Source: Streptococcus toyakuensis (GTDB lineage: Bacteria > Bacillota > Bacilli > Lactobacillales > Streptococcaceae). Taken from it: a stretch of DNA of 64,000 nt. Of this stretch, positions 18,719 through 28,627 are shown piece after piece. The position numbers were made by a program, and so were the translations under genes. The stretch's first letter is position 1. Each line of letters opens with the position of its first letter. The notes under the pieces are model-generated. The model searched no databases. It saw only the letters and a list, made by a program, of their open reading frames with translations, and was not told the origin of the DNA. Where the stretch lies: the NCBI RefSeq assembly GCF_024346585.1, contig NZ_AP024523.1, forward strand, positions 1,249,001 to 1,313,000, written 5' to 3'.

Positions 18719-19522
18719 ATGAAACAACTAACCATTGAAGATGCCAAACAAATTGAATTAGAAATTTTGGATTATATTGATACTCTCTGTAAAAAGCACA
18801 ATATCAACTATATTATTAACTACGGTACTCTGATTGGGGCGGTTCGACATCAGGGCTTTATTCCTTGGGACGACGATATTGATTTGTCCATGCCTCGAGA
18901 AGACTACCAACGATTTATAAACATTTTTCAAAAGGAAAAAAGCAAATATAAGCTCCTTTCCTTAGAAACTGATAAGAACTACTTTAACAACTTTGTCAAA
19001 ATAACAGACAGTACGACTAAAATTATTGATACTCGGAATACAAAAACCTATGAGTCAGGTGTTTTTATCGATATTTTCCCTATGGATCGCTTTGATGACC
19101 CTAAGGTCATTGATATTTGTTATAAACTGGAAAGCTTCAAACTTCTGTCTTTCAGTAAATATAAAAATATTGTCTATAAGGATAGCCTTTTAAAAGATTG
19201 GATACGAACAGCCTTCTGGTTACTCCTTCGACCTGTTTCTCCTCGTTATTTCGCACATAAAATCGAGAAAGAAATTCAAAAATATAGTCGTAAGAATGGT
19301 CAGTATATGGCCTTTATCCCTTCTAAATTTAAGGAAAAAGAAGTCTTCCCAAGCGGTACCTTTGATAAAACAATTGATTTACCCTTTGAAAATTTAAGCC
19401 TTCCAGCACCTGAAAAATTTGATACTATTTTGACGCAATTTTATGGAGATTATATGACCCTACCACCAGAAGAAAAACGCTTCTACAGTCATGAATTTCA
19501 CGCTTACAAATTGGAGGATTAG
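18719..19522 (+). CDS. licD1: Phosphocholine transferase LicD1
   Basis: LicD/FKTN-family transferase that moves phosphocholine from CDP-choline to GalNAc residues of teichoic acid on the cytoplasmic face. 267 residues. The LicD signature lies near the N-terminus: NYGTLIGAVRHQGFIPWDDD followed by IDLSMPREDY, with the acidic DDD metal ligands. Paralogue of the following licD2 (two separate GalNAc positions in the repeat). Confidence 0.92.
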   Translation: MKQLTIEDAKQIELEILDYIDTLCKKHNINYIINYGTLIGAVRHQGFIPWDDDIDLSMPREDYQRFINIFQKEKSKYKLLSLETDKNYFNNFVKITDSTTKIIDTRNTKTYESGVFIDIFPMDRFDDPKVIDICYKLESFKLLSFSKYKNIVYKDSLLKDWIRTAFWLLLRPVSPRYFAHKIEKEIQKYSRKNGQYMAFIPSKFKEKEVFPSGTFDKTIDLPFENLSLPAPEKFDTILTQFYGDYMTLPPEEKRFYSHEFHAYKLED

Positions 19523-19523
19523 G

Positions 19524-20333
19524 ATGCAGTATTTAGAAAAAGAAGAAATTAAAGAAATTCAACTAGCCCTGCTAGACTATATTGATGAGACTTGTAAGAA
19601 ACATGATATTCCTTATTTTCTCAGTTATGGAACCATGCTTGGAGCTATCCGCCACAAAGGTATGATTCCCTGGGACGATGATATCGATATTTCCCTTTAT
19701 CGTGAAGATTATGAGCGCTTATTGAAAATTATTAAGGAAGAAGACCATCCACGTTATAAGGTTCTATCCTACGACACTTCTTCTTGGTACTTCCATAATT
19801 TCGCATCGATTTTGGATACTTCTACTGTTATCGAAGACCATGTTAAGTACAAGCGTCATGACACCAGTCTCTTTATCGATGTCTTCCCAATTGATCGCTT
19901 TACAGATTTGAGCATTGTCGACAAGAGTTATAAGTATGTAGCTCTTCGTCAACTAGCTTATATCAAAAAATCACGCGCAGTTCACGGTGACAGCAAGTTA
20001 AAAGATTTTCTAAGATTATGTAGCTGGTACGCCCTCCGATTTGTCAATCCCCGTTACTTTTACAAGAAAATTGATCAGCTAGTCAAAAATGCTGCAACTA
20101 ACACTCCTCAATATGAGGGAGGAATTGGTATTGGTAAAGAAGGAATGAAAGAAGTCTTCCCAGTTGATACCTTTAAAGAACTCATCTTAACTGAGTTTGA
20201 AGGCCGTATGTTGCCCGTCCCTAAAAAATATGATCAATTTTTAACCCAGATGTACGGGGATTATATGACACCACCATCAAAGGAAATGCAAGAATGGTAT
20301 AGTCATAGCATTAAAGCTTATCGCAAAAGCTGA
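19524..20333 (+). CDS. licD2: Phosphocholine transferase LicD2
   Basis: Second LicD-family phosphocholine transferase, 269 residues. Signature SYGTMLGAIRHKGMIPWDDD plus IDISLYREDY near the N-terminus; similar to LicD1 along its whole length. The ATG at 19524 follows the licD1 stop by one base with GGAGG upstream. An earlier in-frame ATG inside licD1 would add 11 residues and has no ribosome site. Last gene of tacF-licD1-licD2, ending at a bidirectional terminator. Confidence 0.92.
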   Translation: MQYLEKEEIKEIQLALLDYIDETCKKHDIPYFLSYGTMLGAIRHKGMIPWDDDIDISLYREDYERLLKIIKEEDHPRYKVLSYDTSSWYFHNFASILDTSTVIEDHVKYKRHDTSLFIDVFPIDRFTDLSIVDKSYKYVALRQLAYIKKSRAVHGDSKLKDFLRLCSWYALRFVNPRYFYKKIDQLVKNAATNTPQYEGGIGIGKEGMKEVFPVDTFKELILTEFEGRMLPVPKKYDQFLTQMYGDYMTPPSKEMQEWYSHSIKAYRKS

Positions 20334-20364
20334 TTAAGCAGTAGTTTACAAGAAAAAATATAAC

Positions 20365-20398
20365 AAAAAAGAGAAGATCGTTATACCTTCTCTTTTTT
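20365..20398. terminator. Bidirectional terminator between licD2 and carB
   Basis: AAAAAAGAGAAG (20365-20376) pairs with CTTCTCTTTTTT (20387-20398), a 12-bp stem with a 10-nt loop and T runs in both directions. It serves the convergent licD2 and carB transcripts. Confidence 0.9.
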
Positions 20399-20402
20399 CT
20401 AT

Positions 20403-23400
20403 TTAAATCGCTTCTGTGACAAAACTACGGCTTTCCAATACTTTGAGCATGGCGTTAGCTGTATCTAGGGCTGTGAAGAGGGGCACCCCGTGTTCAATAG
20501 CTGAACGGCGAATCTGCTCTCCATCTTCGTCTGCAGTTCGTTTTGTTCCTACTGTGTTAATGATAGCTTGAATTCTTCCTTTACGAACAAAGCTTGGAAT
20601 ATCCTTATCGTCATCACCAATCTTACCAACAGGTTGGGCTTGCAATCCATGACTGGCAAAGAAGGCTGCTGTCCCTTCTGTCGCGAGGATTCCATAGCCA
20701 ATATTTTGGAAACGACAAGCCAAGTCCAAGGCTTCTTCTTTGGCATCATCAGCGATGGTAAATACAACGTTACCAAAAGTTGGCAAGTGTAAGTAAGAAG
20801 CTTCAAAGGCCTTATAGAGAGCTTTTTCCAAAGTCGTATCAGAACCCATAACTTCCCCTGTTGACTTCATTTCAGGACCAAGTAAGCTGTCTACCTTAGC
20901 TAGTTTGGTAAAGGAGAAGACAGGTGCCTTGATATGAACGCGGGTACTTTCAGGGTAAAGTCCATCTTGGTAGCCAAGTTCTTCAAGTTTTTGACCAAGA
21001 ATGAGCTTGGTTGCTACTTGAGCCATAGGGATATTGGTCACTTTAGAAAGGAATGGAACCGTACGGCTGGCACGTGGATTGACCTCAATAACGTAGACTT
21101 TTTCATCCTTGATAACAAACTGGATGTTCATCATTCCAAGGCAATTAAGGCCGATTGCTAGACGTTTCGTATAGTCTGCTATAGTTTCCTGAACCTTTTG
21201 CGACAAGGTTTGTGGTGGGTAAACGGCCATTGAGTCACCTGAGTGGACACCAGCACGTTCGATATGCTCCATGATACCAGGGATAAGGACATTTTCTCCG
21301 TCTGAAATGGCATCAACTTCACACTCTTGTCCAACGATATAAGAGTCTACAAGGACTGGATGGTCAGGACTAGCCTTAACCGCTGTGCGCATGTAAGAAC
21401 GAAGGTCTTCTTCGTTTTCAACGATTTCCATAGCACGTCCACCAAGTACATAAGATGGACGGACAAGAACTGGGAAGCCAATCTTTCGAGCTGCAAGAAC
21501 TGCTTCTTCTTCATTGGTAGCCGTTTGTCCTGGTGGCTGTGGAATATCCAAATCTTTAAGAGCTTGCTCAAAGAGGTCACGGTCCTCAGCTCGGTCTAGG
21601 TCAGCAACCTGTGTCCCAAGGATGGTCACACCTGCTTTCGCCAATGGCTCCGCAAGGTTGATGGCTGTTTGACCACCGAACTGAACGATAACACCCTTTG
21701 GTTGCTCCAAGTCGATGACGTTCATCACATCTTCAAAAGTCAATGGTTCAAAGTAGAGTTTATCAGATACCGAGAAGTCTGTAGATACGGTCTCTGGATT
21801 TGAGTTCATGATGATAGCTTCGTAGCCAGCAGCTTGGATAGCCTTAACAGAGTGAACCGTTGCATAGTCAAACTCGACCCCTTGACCGATACGGATTGGA
21901 CCAGAACCTAGGACAAGTACAGATTCCTTATCAGACTTGATAGACTCGTTTTCCCAACCATAGGTTGAATAGAAGTATGGTGTTTCAGAGTCAAATTCTG
22001 CCGCACAAGTATCTACCATCTTATAAACTGGAACAATCTTGCTTTCCAAACGAAGCTGGCGAACTTGGTCAGCTGTCGTTTCCCATAGTTCAGCAATCTT
22101 ACGGTCTGAGAAACCATTTAGTTTTGCTGTTTTCAAGACTTCTAGATCTTGTGGATGGGCACCTAATTCTTGCTCAATTTCAAAGATATGCAAGAGTTTA
22201 TCCAGATAGAAGATATCAATCTTAGTCAATTCAGCAATTTCTTCTGGTGTGTAACCACGGCGAATAGCTTCTGACACATAGAAGAGACGGTCATCCTGGG
22301 CTTTGACAACTTTTTCAATCAAGGCATCATCCGAAACCGCTGCAAGTTCAGGCATTTCATTGTGGTGCACACCAATTTCAAGGGAGCGACAAGCTTTAAG
22401 GAGAGATTCCTCGATGTTACGACCAATCGCCATTACTTCCCCAGTCGCCTTCATCTGGGTACCAAGACGGCGCTCACCCTTTTCAAACTTGTCAAATGGG
22501 AAACGCGGAATCTTGGCAACCACATAGTCAAGGGCTGGCTCAAACATGGCATAGGTTGAACCTGTAACTGGGTTGATCACCTCATCTAAGGTCAAACCTA
22601 CGGCAATCTTAGCAGCCAATTTGGCAATTGGGTAACCTGTCGCCTTTGAAGCAAGGGCTGAAGAACGCGATACACGAGGGTTTACTTCAATGACATAGTA
22701 CTTGAAGCTGTGTGGGTCAAGGGCCAACTGAACGTTACATCCACCTTCAATCTTGAGGGCACGAATAATGCTCAAGCTAGCGTCACGAAGCATTTGGTTT
22801 TCATAGTCTGACATGGTTTGAGCAGGGGCAAATACAATGGAATCTCCTGTATGAATCCCAACTGGGTCAAAGTTTTCCATGTTACAAACAACCAAAGCAT
22901 TGTCAGCTGAGTCACGCATAACTTCGTATTCGATTTCCTTGAAACCTGCAATCGAACGTTCAATCAAACATTGGGTCACAGGTGACAATTTCAATCCATT
23001 TTCAGCGATTTCACGCAATTCTTCCTCATTAGCACACATTCCACCACCAGTACCACCAAGTGTAAAGGCTGGACGAACGATGACTGGGTAGCCAATTGTT
23101 GCTGCAAAGGCAACAGCTTCTTCAACAGTGTTTACAATTTCAGATTCTGGAATGGGTTGTTCCAATTCTTCCATCAATTGTTTAAAGAGGTCACGATCCT
23201 CCGCTTGGTCAATAGCAGATAATTTAGTTCCCAGAAGTTCAACACCAAGCTCATCAAGGATACCATTTTTAGATAATTCCATGGCCATATTAAGACCAGT
23301 TTGCCCACCGAGTGTTGGTAGCAAGGCATCTGGACGTTCCTTGCGAAGAATTCGTGTCACAAACTCAAGTGTAATCGGTTCAATATAAACCTTATCAGCA

Positions 23401-23579
23401 ATTTCCTTGTCCGTCATGATAGTTGCAGGATTTGAGTTAACCAAAACAACCTCATAACCTTCCTCTTTCAACGACAAGCAAGCCTGGGTCCCAGCGTAGT
23501 CAAACTCAGCAGCTTGACCAATAATAATCGGACCAGAACCAATCACCATAATTTTTTGAATATCAGTACGTTTAGGCAT
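20403..23579 (-). CDS. carB: Carbamoyl-phosphate synthase large subunit
   Basis: Makes carbamoyl phosphate from bicarbonate, glutamine-derived ammonia and two ATP, for pyrimidines and arginine. 1058 residues: two homologous ATP-grasp halves ([20 protein letters not shown] and, in the second half, [20 protein letters not shown]) and a C-terminal MGS-like allosteric domain. Last gene of pyrR-pyrB-carA-carB. A 200-bp structured spacer separates it from carA, and no obvious ribosome site precedes its ATG. Confidence 0.96.
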   Translation of the reverse strand: MPKRTDIQKIMVIGSGPIIIGQAAEFDYAGTQACLSLKEEGYEVVLVNSNPATIMTDKEIADKVYIEPITLEFVTRILRKERPDALLPTLGGQTGLNMAMELSKNGILDELGVELLGTKLSAIDQAEDRDLFKQLMEELEQPIPESEIVNTVEEAVAFAATIGYPVIVRPAFTLGGTGGGMCANEEELREIAENGLKLSPVTQCLIERSIAGFKEIEYEVMRDSADNALVVCNMENFDPVGIHTGDSIVFAPAQTMSDYENQMLRDASLSIIRALKIEGGCNVQLALDPHSFKYYVIEVNPRVSRSSALASKATGYPIAKLAAKIAVGLTLDEVINPVTGSTYAMFEPALDYVVAKIPRFPFDKFEKGERRLGTQMKATGEVMAIGRNIEESLLKACRSLEIGVHHNEMPELAAVSDDALIEKVVKAQDDRLFYVSEAIRRGYTPEEIAELTKIDIFYLDKLLHIFEIEQELGAHPQDLEVLKTAKLNGFSDRKIAELWETTADQVRQLRLESKIVPVYKMVDTCAAEFDSETPYFYSTYGWENESIKSDKESVLVLGSGPIRIGQGVEFDYATVHSVKAIQAAGYEAIIMNSNPETVSTDFSVSDKLYFEPLTFEDVMNVIDLEQPKGVIVQFGGQTAINLAEPLAKAGVTILGTQVADLDRAEDRDLFEQALKDLDIPQPPGQTATNEEEAVLAARKIGFPVLVRPSYVLGGRAMEIVENEEDLRSYMRTAVKASPDHPVLVDSYIVGQECEVDAISDGENVLIPGIMEHIERAGVHSGDSMAVYPPQTLSQKVQETIADYTKRLAIGLNCLGMMNIQFVIKDEKVYVIEVNPRASRTVPFLSKVTNIPMAQVATKLILGQKLEELGYQDGLYPESTRVHIKAPVFSFTKLAKVDSLLGPEMKSTGEVMGSDTTLEKALYKAFEASYLHLPTFGNVVFTIADDAKEEALDLACRFQNIGYGILATEGTAAFFASHGLQAQPVGKIGDDDKDIPSFVRKGRIQAIINTVGTKRTADEDGEQIRRSAIEHGVPLFTALDTANAMLKVLESRSFVTEAI

Positions 23580-23779
23580 AGTTTATGATACAAAGCCCGT
23601 AAAGAACACAGCGAAAATAGGAAACTCGGTGCAGACGCCTTCAGCGTCAAGACGATGTTTATCTTTTTCACACAGTTCTTAGGGCGTGTTCACTTCCGCG
23701 AACAATGTATCTTCTCCTTTCTATTCGGCAACTCTCAGGTTGCCATTAAATAAATTCTCCGACGAGCTTTTACTCGTTC
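23580..23779 (-). promoter_or_regulatory. Structured spacer between carA and carB
   Basis: 200 bp without a gene of normal size. On the minus strand it holds hairpins at 23762-23777 (ACGAG/CTCGT), 23727-23744 (GGCAAC/GTTGCC) and 23634-23648 (GACGC/GCGTC), plus a long-range match of 23675-23685 with 23595-23607 (GCCC, TAA, GAAC). An AAAGGAG at 23714-23720 precedes a TTG-started eight-codon frame (23679-23705). It may control carB translation or mRNA stability; this is inference. Confidence 0.4.
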
Positions 23780-24859
23780 TTAGTTTGATTGTTTAAAAGC
23801 TTCCATCATCTCGATAAACTCATCAAATAGGTAGCTAGCGTCGTGTGGACCAGGGGCTGCGTCTGGATGGTATTGAACAGAGAAAGCAGGTTGGTATCTG
23901 TGACGCACACCTTCAACTGACTTGTCATTGATTTCTTCGTGGGTAATGATCAAATGCTCTGGCAAATCCTCACGGCTAACTGCATAACCATGGTTTTGAC
24001 TTGTAAAATCCACACGTCCTGTAGCAATTTCACGTACCGCATGGTTAAATCCACGGTGACCAAACTTCATCTTGTAGGTCTTAGCACCATTTGCCATTGC
24101 AAAGAGTTGGTGCCCCATACAGATACCAAAGATTGGAATTTTTCCTTGCACACCACGAATCATATCCAGTGCCTGTGGAACATCTTCTGGGTTACCTGGA
24201 CCGTTTGACAACATCACTCCGTCAGGATTGAGATGGAGAATTTCTTCAGCCGTTGTCGAATACGGAACAACCGTCACATTACAGTTGCGTTTAGAAAGTT
24301 CACGTAAAATTGAATGCTTGAGACCAAAGTCCACCAAGACAACACTCAAACCAACTCCTGGAGCTGGATAGGAAGTTTTAGTAGAAACCTGCTTGATATT
24401 GTCTGTCGGCAAGACTGTCGCTTGGAGCTGGTCCGTCACATGATCCATGCTGTCCCCAACATGGGTCAAGGTTGCACGCATAGTACCATGCTTACGGATA
24501 ATCTTGGTGAGGGCACGCGTATCAATTCCTGAAATACCAGGAATTTTCTTGGCTTTCAAAAATTCATCCAAGGTCATTTGATTACGCCAGTTACTTGCTC
24601 TACGCGCTTCTTCAAAAACAACGACTCCCTTACAAGTTGGAATAATGGATTCGTAATCATCACGGTTGATTCCATAATTTCCTACCAAAGGATAAGTAAA
24701 GGTCAAGATTTGTCCATTATAAGACTGGTCTGTAATGGATTCTTGGTAGCCGGTCATGCCTGTATTAAAGACGATTTCGCCTGTAACATCAATATCTGCT
24801 CCGAAGGCTTTGCCTTCAAAAACTGTGCCATCTTCTAATACTAGAAGTCTTTTTGTCAT
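23780..24859 (-). CDS. carA: Carbamoyl-phosphate synthase small subunit
   Basis: Glutaminase subunit delivering ammonia to CarB. 359 residues: N-terminal CPSase small domain ([14 protein letters not shown]) and C-terminal class I glutamine amidotransferase with nucleophile Cys in [13 protein letters not shown] and the His of [15 protein letters not shown]. About 50 bp after pyrB in the pyrimidine operon. Controlled with it by the PyrR attenuator. Confidence 0.96.
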   Translation of the reverse strand: MTKRLLVLEDGTVFEGKAFGADIDVTGEIVFNTGMTGYQESITDQSYNGQILTFTYPLVGNYGINRDDYESIIPTCKGVVVFEEARRASNWRNQMTLDEFLKAKKIPGISGIDTRALTKIIRKHGTMRATLTHVGDSMDHVTDQLQATVLPTDNIKQVSTKTSYPAPGVGLSVVLVDFGLKHSILRELSKRNCNVTVVPYSTTAEEILHLNPDGVMLSNGPGNPEDVPQALDMIRGVQGKIPIFGICMGHQLFAMANGAKTYKMKFGHRGFNHAVREIATGRVDFTSQNHGYAVSREDLPEHLIITHEEINDKSVEGVRHRYQPAFSVQYHPDAAPGPHDASYLFDEFIEMMEAFKQSN

Positions 24860-24908
24860 ATTTTCACCTCTCGTGGACGCTCACTGGCGTCTTTTAACGT
24901 CTTGTGTT

Positions 24909-25832
24909 TTAGTTGGCGTTTCTACTCGCCAGTACGGATTCTAAGATTGCCATTCGAACAAAGACACCATTGGTCATTTGTTGGACAATCCGTGATTTTG
25001 GTGCTTCAACCAAGTGGTCTGCGATTTCTACATCACGGTTGACTGGAGCTGGGTGCATGAGGATTGCTGTTTCTTTCAAACGGTCATAACGTTCTTGAGT
25101 CAAGCCATGTTGGGCATGGTAGTCTTCTTTTGAAAAGACAGCTCCACTATCATGGCGTTCATGTTGCACACGGAGAAACATCATGACATCCACCTGATCA
25201 ATGATTTCATCAATGGTTACAAACTGTCCATAATCTGCAAACTCTTGACTTCTCCATTCCTCAGGTCCAGCAAAATAAAGTTCAGCTCCCAAGCGTTTCA
25301 AAATCTGCATATTGGATTTAGCAACGCGTGAGTGGTCCAAGTCACCTGCAATCGCAACCTTGAGACCCTCAAAGTGACCAAATTCCTCATAAATAGTCAT
25401 CAAATCAAGCAAGCTCTGGCTAGGGTGTTGACCCGAACCATCTCCACCATTGATGATGGAAGTCGTAATCGTCGGACTTGCAATTAACTCTCTGTAGTAG
25501 TCAACCTCAGGGTGGCGAATCACACAGACATCCACTCCTAAAGCAGACAGAGTCAAAATGGTATCATAAAGTGTCTCACCCTTATTGACTGAACTAGTCT
25601 TCACATCAAAGTCAAGTCGCTCCAATCCCAGTTTAATCTCTGCCACTTCAAAGGACTTATGCGTTCGTGTAGAATCCTCAAAGAAAAGATTGGAAACAAT
25701 CGGATGGTCCTCATAGGGAAGCTGAGCTCCATTTTTAAACTCAATTCCTCGCTTGATCAATTTCATCACTTGATCGACAGTGAGGTCTTCCATGGACACC
25801 ACATGGTTTAATGCTTGTTGATTTACTGACAT
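24909..25832 (-). CDS. pyrB: Aspartate carbamoyltransferase catalytic subunit
   Basis: Condenses carbamoyl phosphate with aspartate, the first committed pyrimidine step. 307 residues with the carbamoyl-phosphate motif [13 protein letters not shown] and the aspartate-domain [12 protein letters not shown]. No regulatory PyrI is nearby, as in other Gram-positives. It lies 18 bp after pyrR. Confidence 0.96.
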   Translation of the reverse strand: MSVNQQALNHVVSMEDLTVDQVMKLIKRGIEFKNGAQLPYEDHPIVSNLFFEDSTRTHKSFEVAEIKLGLERLDFDVKTSSVNKGETLYDTILTLSALGVDVCVIRHPEVDYYRELIASPTITTSIINGGDGSGQHPSQSLLDLMTIYEEFGHFEGLKVAIAGDLDHSRVAKSNMQILKRLGAELYFAGPEEWRSQEFADYGQFVTIDEIIDQVDVMMFLRVQHERHDSGAVFSKEDYHAQHGLTQERYDRLKETAILMHPAPVNRDVEIADHLVEAPKSRIVQQMTNGVFVRMAILESVLASRNAN

Positions 25833-25850
25833 GGCTACTCCTTTAGCTTT

Positions 25851-26415
<565 letters not shown>

Positions 26416-26486
26416 GAAATGTATAGCCAAGCGAGCCCTACTGCAAACAGTATAGACTTCACCCTACTACTTAATCGTTCTCCTTG

Positions 26487-26504
26487 CCTGCCTCACGGGA
26501 CAGG
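26487..26504 (-). promoter_or_regulatory. PyrR-binding RNA hairpin
   Basis: CCTGTCCCGTGAGGCAGG on the minus strand: a short stem with the conserved UCCnGnGAGG loop recognised by PyrR. It lies in the leader between promoter and attenuator. Confidence 0.85.
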
Positions 26505-26530
26505 TTTAAAGGAATATTTAGTTATCAAAT

Positions 26531-26559
26531 ACTATAGCACAAAGCATGCTTAAAATCAA
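26531..26559 (-). promoter_or_regulatory. pyrR operon promoter
   Basis: Minus-strand -35 TTGATT (26554-26559), 17-bp spacer, -10 TATAGT (26531-26536). It yields a leader of about 150 nt that holds the PyrR hairpin and attenuator. Confidence 0.8.
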
Positions 26560-26593
26560 GCAAAAACTTTTGAAACCCCATCTTATAAATTGC

Positions 26594-27223
26594 TTATAAA
26601 TTGCTAAAGTCATATAACTGTGGGTACTGGTCACACTCTGGATTTTTAGGATGGCAAATGGCTCTTCCAAAATAAATCATGGCCTGATGGGCAGCTAACC
26701 ACTGCTCCGGTGGCAAGATATCCATGACCCGCTTTTCCACCTCAAGCGGTGTCGCTGATTTTTTGACAATATCGTGGTGTTTGCAGATACGCTCCACATG
26801 AGTATCCACTGCAAAGGCTGGAATCCCAAAGCCCACACTCATGACAACATTGGCTGTCTTGCGACCAACTCCTGCAAGACTTTCCAATTCCTCACGTGTT
26901 TGAGGAACTTGGCCATCAAAATCATCTAGTAACTGTTGGGCACATTTTTTAAGGAATTTAGCCTTATTCCGATACAGTCCCAGGCGAGAAATGTGTGAAG
27001 CAATCTCACTCTCTGTCGCTACAGACATGGCTTGTGGCGTTGGAAAGGCAGCAAAGAGACCTGGTGTAGCCTTATTTACCGCTGCATCCGTTGTCTGAGC
27101 TGACAACATGACCGCAACTAGTAGTTCAAAATGATTGGTAAAATCAAGACTGGGCTTGGCATCTGGAAACAGAGCAATTATTTCTTCCAGCACTTTTCGT
27201 GCTCGTTTTTTTGACAAGACCAT
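26594..27223 (-). CDS. nth: Endonuclease III
   Basis: Base-excision-repair glycosylase/AP lyase for oxidised pyrimidines. 209 residues with HhH motif LAGVGRKTANVV (catalytic Lys) and catalytic Asp in FAVDTHVERI. The C-terminus normally carries four cysteines of a [4Fe-4S] cluster in C-x6-C-x2-C-x5-C spacing. Here only the first two are present (CHPKNPEC), so the cluster is probably absent. It overlaps the upstream DUF177 gene by one base. Confidence 0.92.
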   Translation of the reverse strand: MVLSKKRARKVLEEIIALFPDAKPSLDFTNHFELLVAVMLSAQTTDAAVNKATPGLFAAFPTPQAMSVATESEIASHISRLGLYRNKAKFLKKCAQQLLDDFDGQVPQTREELESLAGVGRKTANVVMSVGFGIPAFAVDTHVERICKHHDIVKKSATPLEVEKRVMDILPPEQWLAAHQAMIYFGRAICHPKNPECDQYPQLYDFSNL

Positions 27224-27765
27224 TATTCGTCTCCGTCAAATAGTCCTTGTAAGCCAGCAAAAGGACTGTTTTCTTCTTTCTTAACTGCCTGTTGAGCTTG
27301 GTATTCTTCTTCTGTCATGATTTGCCAGTCATTTCCTGAAACAAATCCTTGACCAGCCTCTTCTTCAGCCGTCAAGACCTTGATAGGAATGTTGAGAAGG
27401 ATATTATCTGACACGCTCTCAGCAAGGTCAAGTTCTCCATTTTCGATAGGCAAGACCAAATCATCGTCTAAAACTTCCTGATCTAGTTGGTTAGTTGCAC
27501 CTTCCATGAAAACTTCCGTTACTGGATAAGATTCAACTAACTCAACTGGTTCCATACTGCGACTTGAAGCAAGAACAATGGTATAAGATAGTTGATAATC
27601 TAAGAAATACATACGGTCTTCGTACTGTACTTTCCCAACTGCAAGGATATCTTTTACATCTAAAATTTCTTGATTGCGTGCACGCAGGTCTGCAGCTAGG
27701 TCTAACGTTTGTTCAAAATGCAAGCCTTCAGACTGCTTACGAATTTCTTGAATATTTAATTTCAT
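27223..27765 (-). CDS. DUF177 (YceD-type) protein
   Basis: 180-residue acidic protein of the YceD/DUF177 family, which is linked to 23S rRNA maturation in other bacteria and plants. Visible are the MKLNIQEIRK start, the central DYQLSYTIVLASSRSMEPVE (two pieces) and the acidic C-terminus. In many genomes it precedes rpmF; here it overlaps nth by one base instead, so the two are co-expressed. Confidence 0.82.
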   Translation of the reverse strand: MKLNIQEIRKQSEGLHFEQTLDLAADLRARNQEILDVKDILAVGKVQYEDRMYFLDYQLSYTIVLASSRSMEPVELVESYPVTEVFMEGATNQLDQEVLDDDLVLPIENGELDLAESVSDNILLNIPIKVLTAEEEAGQGFVSGNDWQIMTEEEYQAQQAVKKEENSPFAGLQGLFDGDE

Positions 27766-27860
27766 ACTTCCTCCATAAAGATTTACTCTCTTGATTATAC
27801 CATGAAAAGCCTACAAATCAGCCCACCAAACTTTTTAATTAACATTCGATTTTTTAACAT

Positions 27861-27893
27861 GTTTACTATGACATTTTTTAGTGCCATACTATA
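27861..27893 (+). promoter_or_regulatory. Promoter of the immunity-like gene
   Basis: ATGACA, a spacer of about 16 bp, then TATAGG. A strong AAGGAGG ribosome site lies before the ATG at 27928. No ComE/BlpR-type direct repeat was found, so bacteriocin-type peptide control is not indicated. Confidence 0.5.
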
Positions 27894-27927
27894 GGCAATA
27901 ATACATCAGAGCAAGGAGGATGCTCAC

Positions 27928-28257
27928 ATGAAAGACAAAGAACTCATTACTAATGCAACCCAACTCCTATCCGAGTTAAATAAAAGTTTCCAAAGCTGCA
28001 AACAGGGTAGGGCAGATGATATTCGACTGCAAGAGCTGCTAAACACTACTCTGCAAGAGCTCAAAAAAGCGGAAAAGTTGGACAACAGTATTTTAATCGA
28101 CCTTGAGAAATTTTACCAACGTACCAGTCTTCTGATTGGTCTTGGTAGCCTAAAACTGAATGATCAAGCACGCACTGCTTGGCGAAACTATGATAAATTC
28201 CATTACGAGCATATCAAACACGTACTGACTCTCTATGGACCTGTTTTCGGATTTTAG
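27928..28257 (+). CDS. Bacteriocin immunity-like protein
   Basis: 109-residue cytoplasmic helical protein resembling the enterocin A/pediocin immunity family: four helices with the hydrophobic LIDLEKFYQRTSLLIGLGSL in the middle. Such proteins protect against class IIa bacteriocins by binding the mannose PTS. No bacteriocin precursor lies beside it, so it is an orphan immunity gene. The excellent ribosome site (AAGGAGG) suggests high expression. Confidence 0.65.
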   Translation: MKDKELITNATQLLSELNKSFQSCKQGRADDIRLQELLNTTLQELKKAEKLDNSILIDLEKFYQRTSLLIGLGSLKLNDQARTAWRNYDKFHYEHIKHVLTLYGPVFGF

Positions 28258-28280
28258 AGATTAGAATTGTCAGTTTTCTG

Positions 28281-28309
28281 TTGACAAAATTTCCTTAAAG
28301 GTATAGGAT
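28281..28309 (+). promoter_or_regulatory. Promoter of the ABC-F leader
   Basis: TTGACA (28281-28286), 17-bp spacer, TAGGAT (28304-28309). It lies about 320 bp upstream of the ABC-F start and is followed directly by the regulatory leader. Confidence 0.7.
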
Positions 28310-28340
28310 AAAGATACTAATACTCGGAGGTAAGGGAGAC

Positions 28341-28352
28341 ATGAACAACTAA
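28341..28352 (+). CDS. Three-codon leader ORF (MNN) of the ABC-F gene
   Basis: ATG-AAC-AAC-TAA preceded by a strong ribosome site (GGGAG five bases upstream plus a further GGAGG). Its stop lies eight bases before hairpin 28360-28378. A ribosome held here by an antibiotic would cover the 5' arm of that hairpin. Very short leader ORFs of this type are known for drug-responsive resistance genes. The peptide itself is unlikely to have a function. Confidence 0.65.
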   Translation: MNN

Positions 28353-28359
28353 GTCTATC

Positions 28360-28383
28360 AAATAAAGAAACTTTATTTAGTAG
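28360..28383 (+). promoter_or_regulatory. Anti-antiterminator hairpin and antiterminator strand
   Basis: AAATAAAG (28360-28367) pairs with CTTTATTT (28371-28378). The overlapping ACTTTATTTAGTAG (28370-28383) is complementary over 14 bases, with one G-U pair, to CTACTAGATAAAGT (28568-28581) inside the downstream terminator. The two pairings exclude each other, as expected of a stall-controlled switch. Confidence 0.7.
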
Positions 28384-28417
28384 ATCTTGTTTTTGTCTCT
28401 TTTTGTGTGCTCTTTTC

Positions 28418-28436
28418 ATACTAGATTTTCTAGTAT
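28418..28436 (+). repeat. Small hairpin
   Basis: ATACTAGA and TCTAGTAT with a three-base loop, just before the BOX-like element. No T run. Role unknown. Confidence 0.5.
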
Positions 28437-28438
28437 CT

Positions 28439-28540
28439 TATCCTCATTGAAAATCAAAAAACTAGAAGGCTAACCATCTGCTCCTCTTGAGTTGGATTAG
28501 GCAATCCTAAGCTAGTTTGACGAGCTTTTCAACGAGGATA
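28439..28540 (-). repeat. Divergent BOX-like element (A-C type)
   Basis: 102-bp element with imperfect terminal inverted repeats (TATCCTCATTGAAAA and TTTTCAACGAGGATA). On the minus strand it aligns with BOX: the boxC end GGTTAGCCTTCTAGTTTT then TGATTTTCA is clear. Both tips carry CCTC/GAGG where standard BOX has ACTC/GAGT, a paired change that keeps the terminal stem. It sits in the middle of the ABC-F leader. Confidence 0.6.
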
Positions 28541-28564
28541 ATAGAGTTTTGACAGTGACTTTGG

Positions 28565-28591
28565 GCTCTACTAGATAAAGTAGAGCTTTTT
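28565..28591 (+). terminator. Attenuator terminator of the ABC-F gene
   Basis: GCTCTACT (28565-28572) pairs with AGTAGAGC (28579-28586) over a six-base loop, followed by TTTTT. It lies 37 bp before the ABC-F ATG, so transcription should stop here unless the antiterminator forms. Confidence 0.85.
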
Positions 28592-28627
28592 GTTATGCAC
28601 TATCGACATTCTAGAAAGGGCAATCAT

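Noticed and set aside
22303..22527. Open frames of 60-110 codons opposite long genes (carB, topA, ffh, leu and others)
   Set aside because: They lie antisense or out of frame to conserved genes, lack ribosome sites and show no family motifs.
27830..27927. ComE/BlpR-type direct repeats in front of the immunity-like gene
   Set aside because: ACATT-like words occur, but not with the 21-bp period needed for such sites.
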